A stretch of DNA of 64,000 nucleotides, taken from NCBI RefSeq assembly GCF_039908635.1, contig NZ_CP150918.1, positions 496,001 to 560,000 of the forward strand. The letters are read 5' to 3'. This DNA is from Pseudomonas purpurea (GTDB lineage: Bacteria; Pseudomonadota; Gammaproteobacteria; Pseudomonadales; Pseudomonadaceae). Position numbers and translations under genes: made by a program. Of the stretch, positions 63,043 to 64,000 are shown one piece after another (the stretch's first letter is position 1; each line of letters begins with the position of its first letter). The notes beneath the pieces are model-generated. The model was given only the letters and a program-made list of their open reading frames with translations. It was not told where the DNA came from and made no database searches.

Positions 63043-64000
63043 TCAGAACCACTCATCCTGCATCCCCAGGCACGTATCATCCCGTGCCTCGAGAATCGCC
63101 AGTTCATGGTGACAACCTGGCACTTCCCACGTCAGGAAGTAGCGCGCCGCTTGCAGCTTGCCTTTATAGAAACTGATATCTGCGGCGTTGCCTTTGGCCA
63201 GTCCTTCTTCAGCGCGAATCGCTTGTTCGAGCCAGCGCCAGCCGATCACCGTGTGACCGAATGCCTTGAGGTACAGCGCCGAATTGGCGAGGCTGCTGTT
63301 GACCTTGCCTTGTGCCAGATCGTTCAGCAGGCCGAGGGTGACGGCTTGCAGGCGTGCCACCAGTTTTTCCAGCGGCTCACGCAGCGGCGTCAATGATTCA
63401 AACCCTTGCGCCCGTTCGGCGGTGTTGGCGATCAGCCGAATCAATTGCTTGAGCCCGGCACCGCCGTTCTGCGCCAGTTTGCGCCCCAGCAGGTCCAGCG
63501 ACTGAATACCGTGGGTGCCTTCGTGGATCGGGTTCAGTCGGTTGTCGCGGTAATACTGTTCCACCGGGTATTCGCGGGTGTAGCCGTGGCCACCGAGGAT
63601 CTGTATTGCCAGTTCGTTGGCCTTGAGGCAGAACTCCGAGGGCCAGGACTTGACGATGGGCGTCAGCAGATCGAGCAGTTCGTGGGCCTGCTGGCGCTCG
63701 GTTTCGGTCGCAAGGGTGGTGGTGTCGTCGAACAGCCGCGCTGCGTACAAACCGAGGTCGAACGCGCCTTCGACGTACGCCTTCTGGGTCAGCAGCATGC
63801 GTTTGACGTCGGCGTGCTGGATGATCGAGACCGGCGCGGTGTTCGGGTCCTTGCTGTCCGGCAGCCGACCTTGCGGACGCTCGCGGGCGTACTCCAGCGA
63901 GTACAGATAACCTGCGTAACCGAGCATCACCGCGCCCATGCCGACACCGATCCGCGCCTCGTTCATCATCTGGAACATACAGCTCAGGCCTTGATGCGGC
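63043..64000 (-). CDS. Acyl-CoA dehydrogenase, C-terminal part
   Basis: The frame is open to the right end (PHQGLSC precedes MFQMMNEARI), so the gene begins beyond the window. Visible are 319 residues of the acyl-CoA dehydrogenase C-terminal domains: MFQMMNEARIGVGMGAVMLG, IQHADVKRMLLTQKAYVEGA, and the FAD-contacting ILGGHGYTREYPVEQYYRDN with NPIHEGTHGIQSLDLL. The C-terminal tail of about 150 residues is of the fadE5/PA-type. It is an FAD enzyme of beta-oxidation, whose chain-length preference is not readable. Confidence 0.9.
   Translation of the reverse strand, partial: PHQGLSCMFQMMNEARIGVGMGAVMLGYAGYLYSLEYARERPQGRLPDSKDPNTAPVSIIQHADVKRMLLTQKAYVEGAFDLGLYAARLFDDTTTLATETERQQAHELLDLLTPIVKSWPSEFCLKANELAIQILGGHGYTREYPVEQYYRDNRLNPIHEGTHGIQSLDLLGRKLAQNGGAGLKQLIRLIANTAERAQGFESLTPLREPLEKLVARLQAVTLGLLNDLAQGKVNSSLANSALYLKAFGHTVIGWRWLEQAIRAEEGLAKGNAADISFYKGKLQAARYFLTWEVPGCHHELAILEARDDTCLGMQDEWF

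Overview
The window looks like chromosomal DNA of a Pseudomonas of the P. fluorescens group. The reasons are GC-rich coding sequence in most genes, abundant Pseudomonas-type REP palindromes (core GGGAGCAAGCTCCC with flanking GTGGCGAGG), and recognisable Pseudomonas families: DUF6124 small proteins, TrxC, MscK, NhaP2, SLC13 permease, ZapA and paired chemoreceptors. No rRNA, tRNA or CRISPR array was recognised.

Layout. 1-2.6 kb: end of a type II secretion gspM gene, an MFS exporter and a divergent LysR regulator. 2.6-3.3 kb: two small Pseudomonas-specific proteins. 3.3-6 kb: a visibly AT-rich islet with an XRE-type regulator, a VUT/YhhQ-type queuosine-precursor transporter with an extra N-terminal domain, and a QueC of enterobacterial type. 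6-6.5 kb: non-coding, with a large hairpin. 6.5-29.4 kb: an aryl polyene (APE)-type biosynthesis operon on the minus strand. It encodes two ketosynthases and a chain-length factor, a ketoreductase, dehydratases, two acyl carrier proteins, an acyl ligase fused to a dehydratase, an ammonia-lyase, a thioesterase, two acyltransferases, a glycosyltransferase, a methyltransferase, a flavoprotein, an MMPL exporter, a LolA-like protein and lipoproteins. Most genes overlap by a few bases, so they are probably translationally coupled.

The APE operon is interrupted by a 3.5-kb insert (7.6-11.1 kb). It is bounded by two apparently perfect direct repeats of about 204 bp, each being the 3' end of a ketosynthase gene down to its stop codon. 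The insert carries a LysR regulator divergent from a haem-oxygenase-like diiron enzyme (related to CADD/BesC), an EamA exporter (frameshifted as read), a thioredoxin-fold [2Fe-2S] ferredoxin and a DUF6953 protein. I regard this as the best candidate for an undescribed small pathway.

29.7-31 kb: a ParA-like ATPase (frameshifted as read) and trxC. 31-48.7 kb: an orphan type VI secretion island on the minus strand: two hcp genes, vgrG, a DUF4123 adaptor, a very large BTH_I2691/VasX-like membrane effector (frameshifted as read), four DUF6708-type membrane proteins, and about ten small proteins including Imm22, two SUKH/SMI1-KNR4 and DUF3349 types, a likely immunity reservoir. A 140-bp MITE-like element with a CTAG duplication sits inside this array. 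Each hcp gene has a sigma-54-like -24/-12 promoter with three copies of an 18-bp palindrome TGCGCAA-N4-TTGCGCA upstream, which suggests enhancer-dependent control.

48.7-64 kb: ordinary chromosome: SLC13 permease, HigBA toxin-antitoxin pair, SelO, MscK, NhaP2, two chemoreceptors around zapA with its small coiled-coil partner, and the end of an acyl-CoA dehydrogenase. Four genes contain single-base frameshifts, three of them at homopolymer runs, so sequencing error must be weighed against true decay or slippage.
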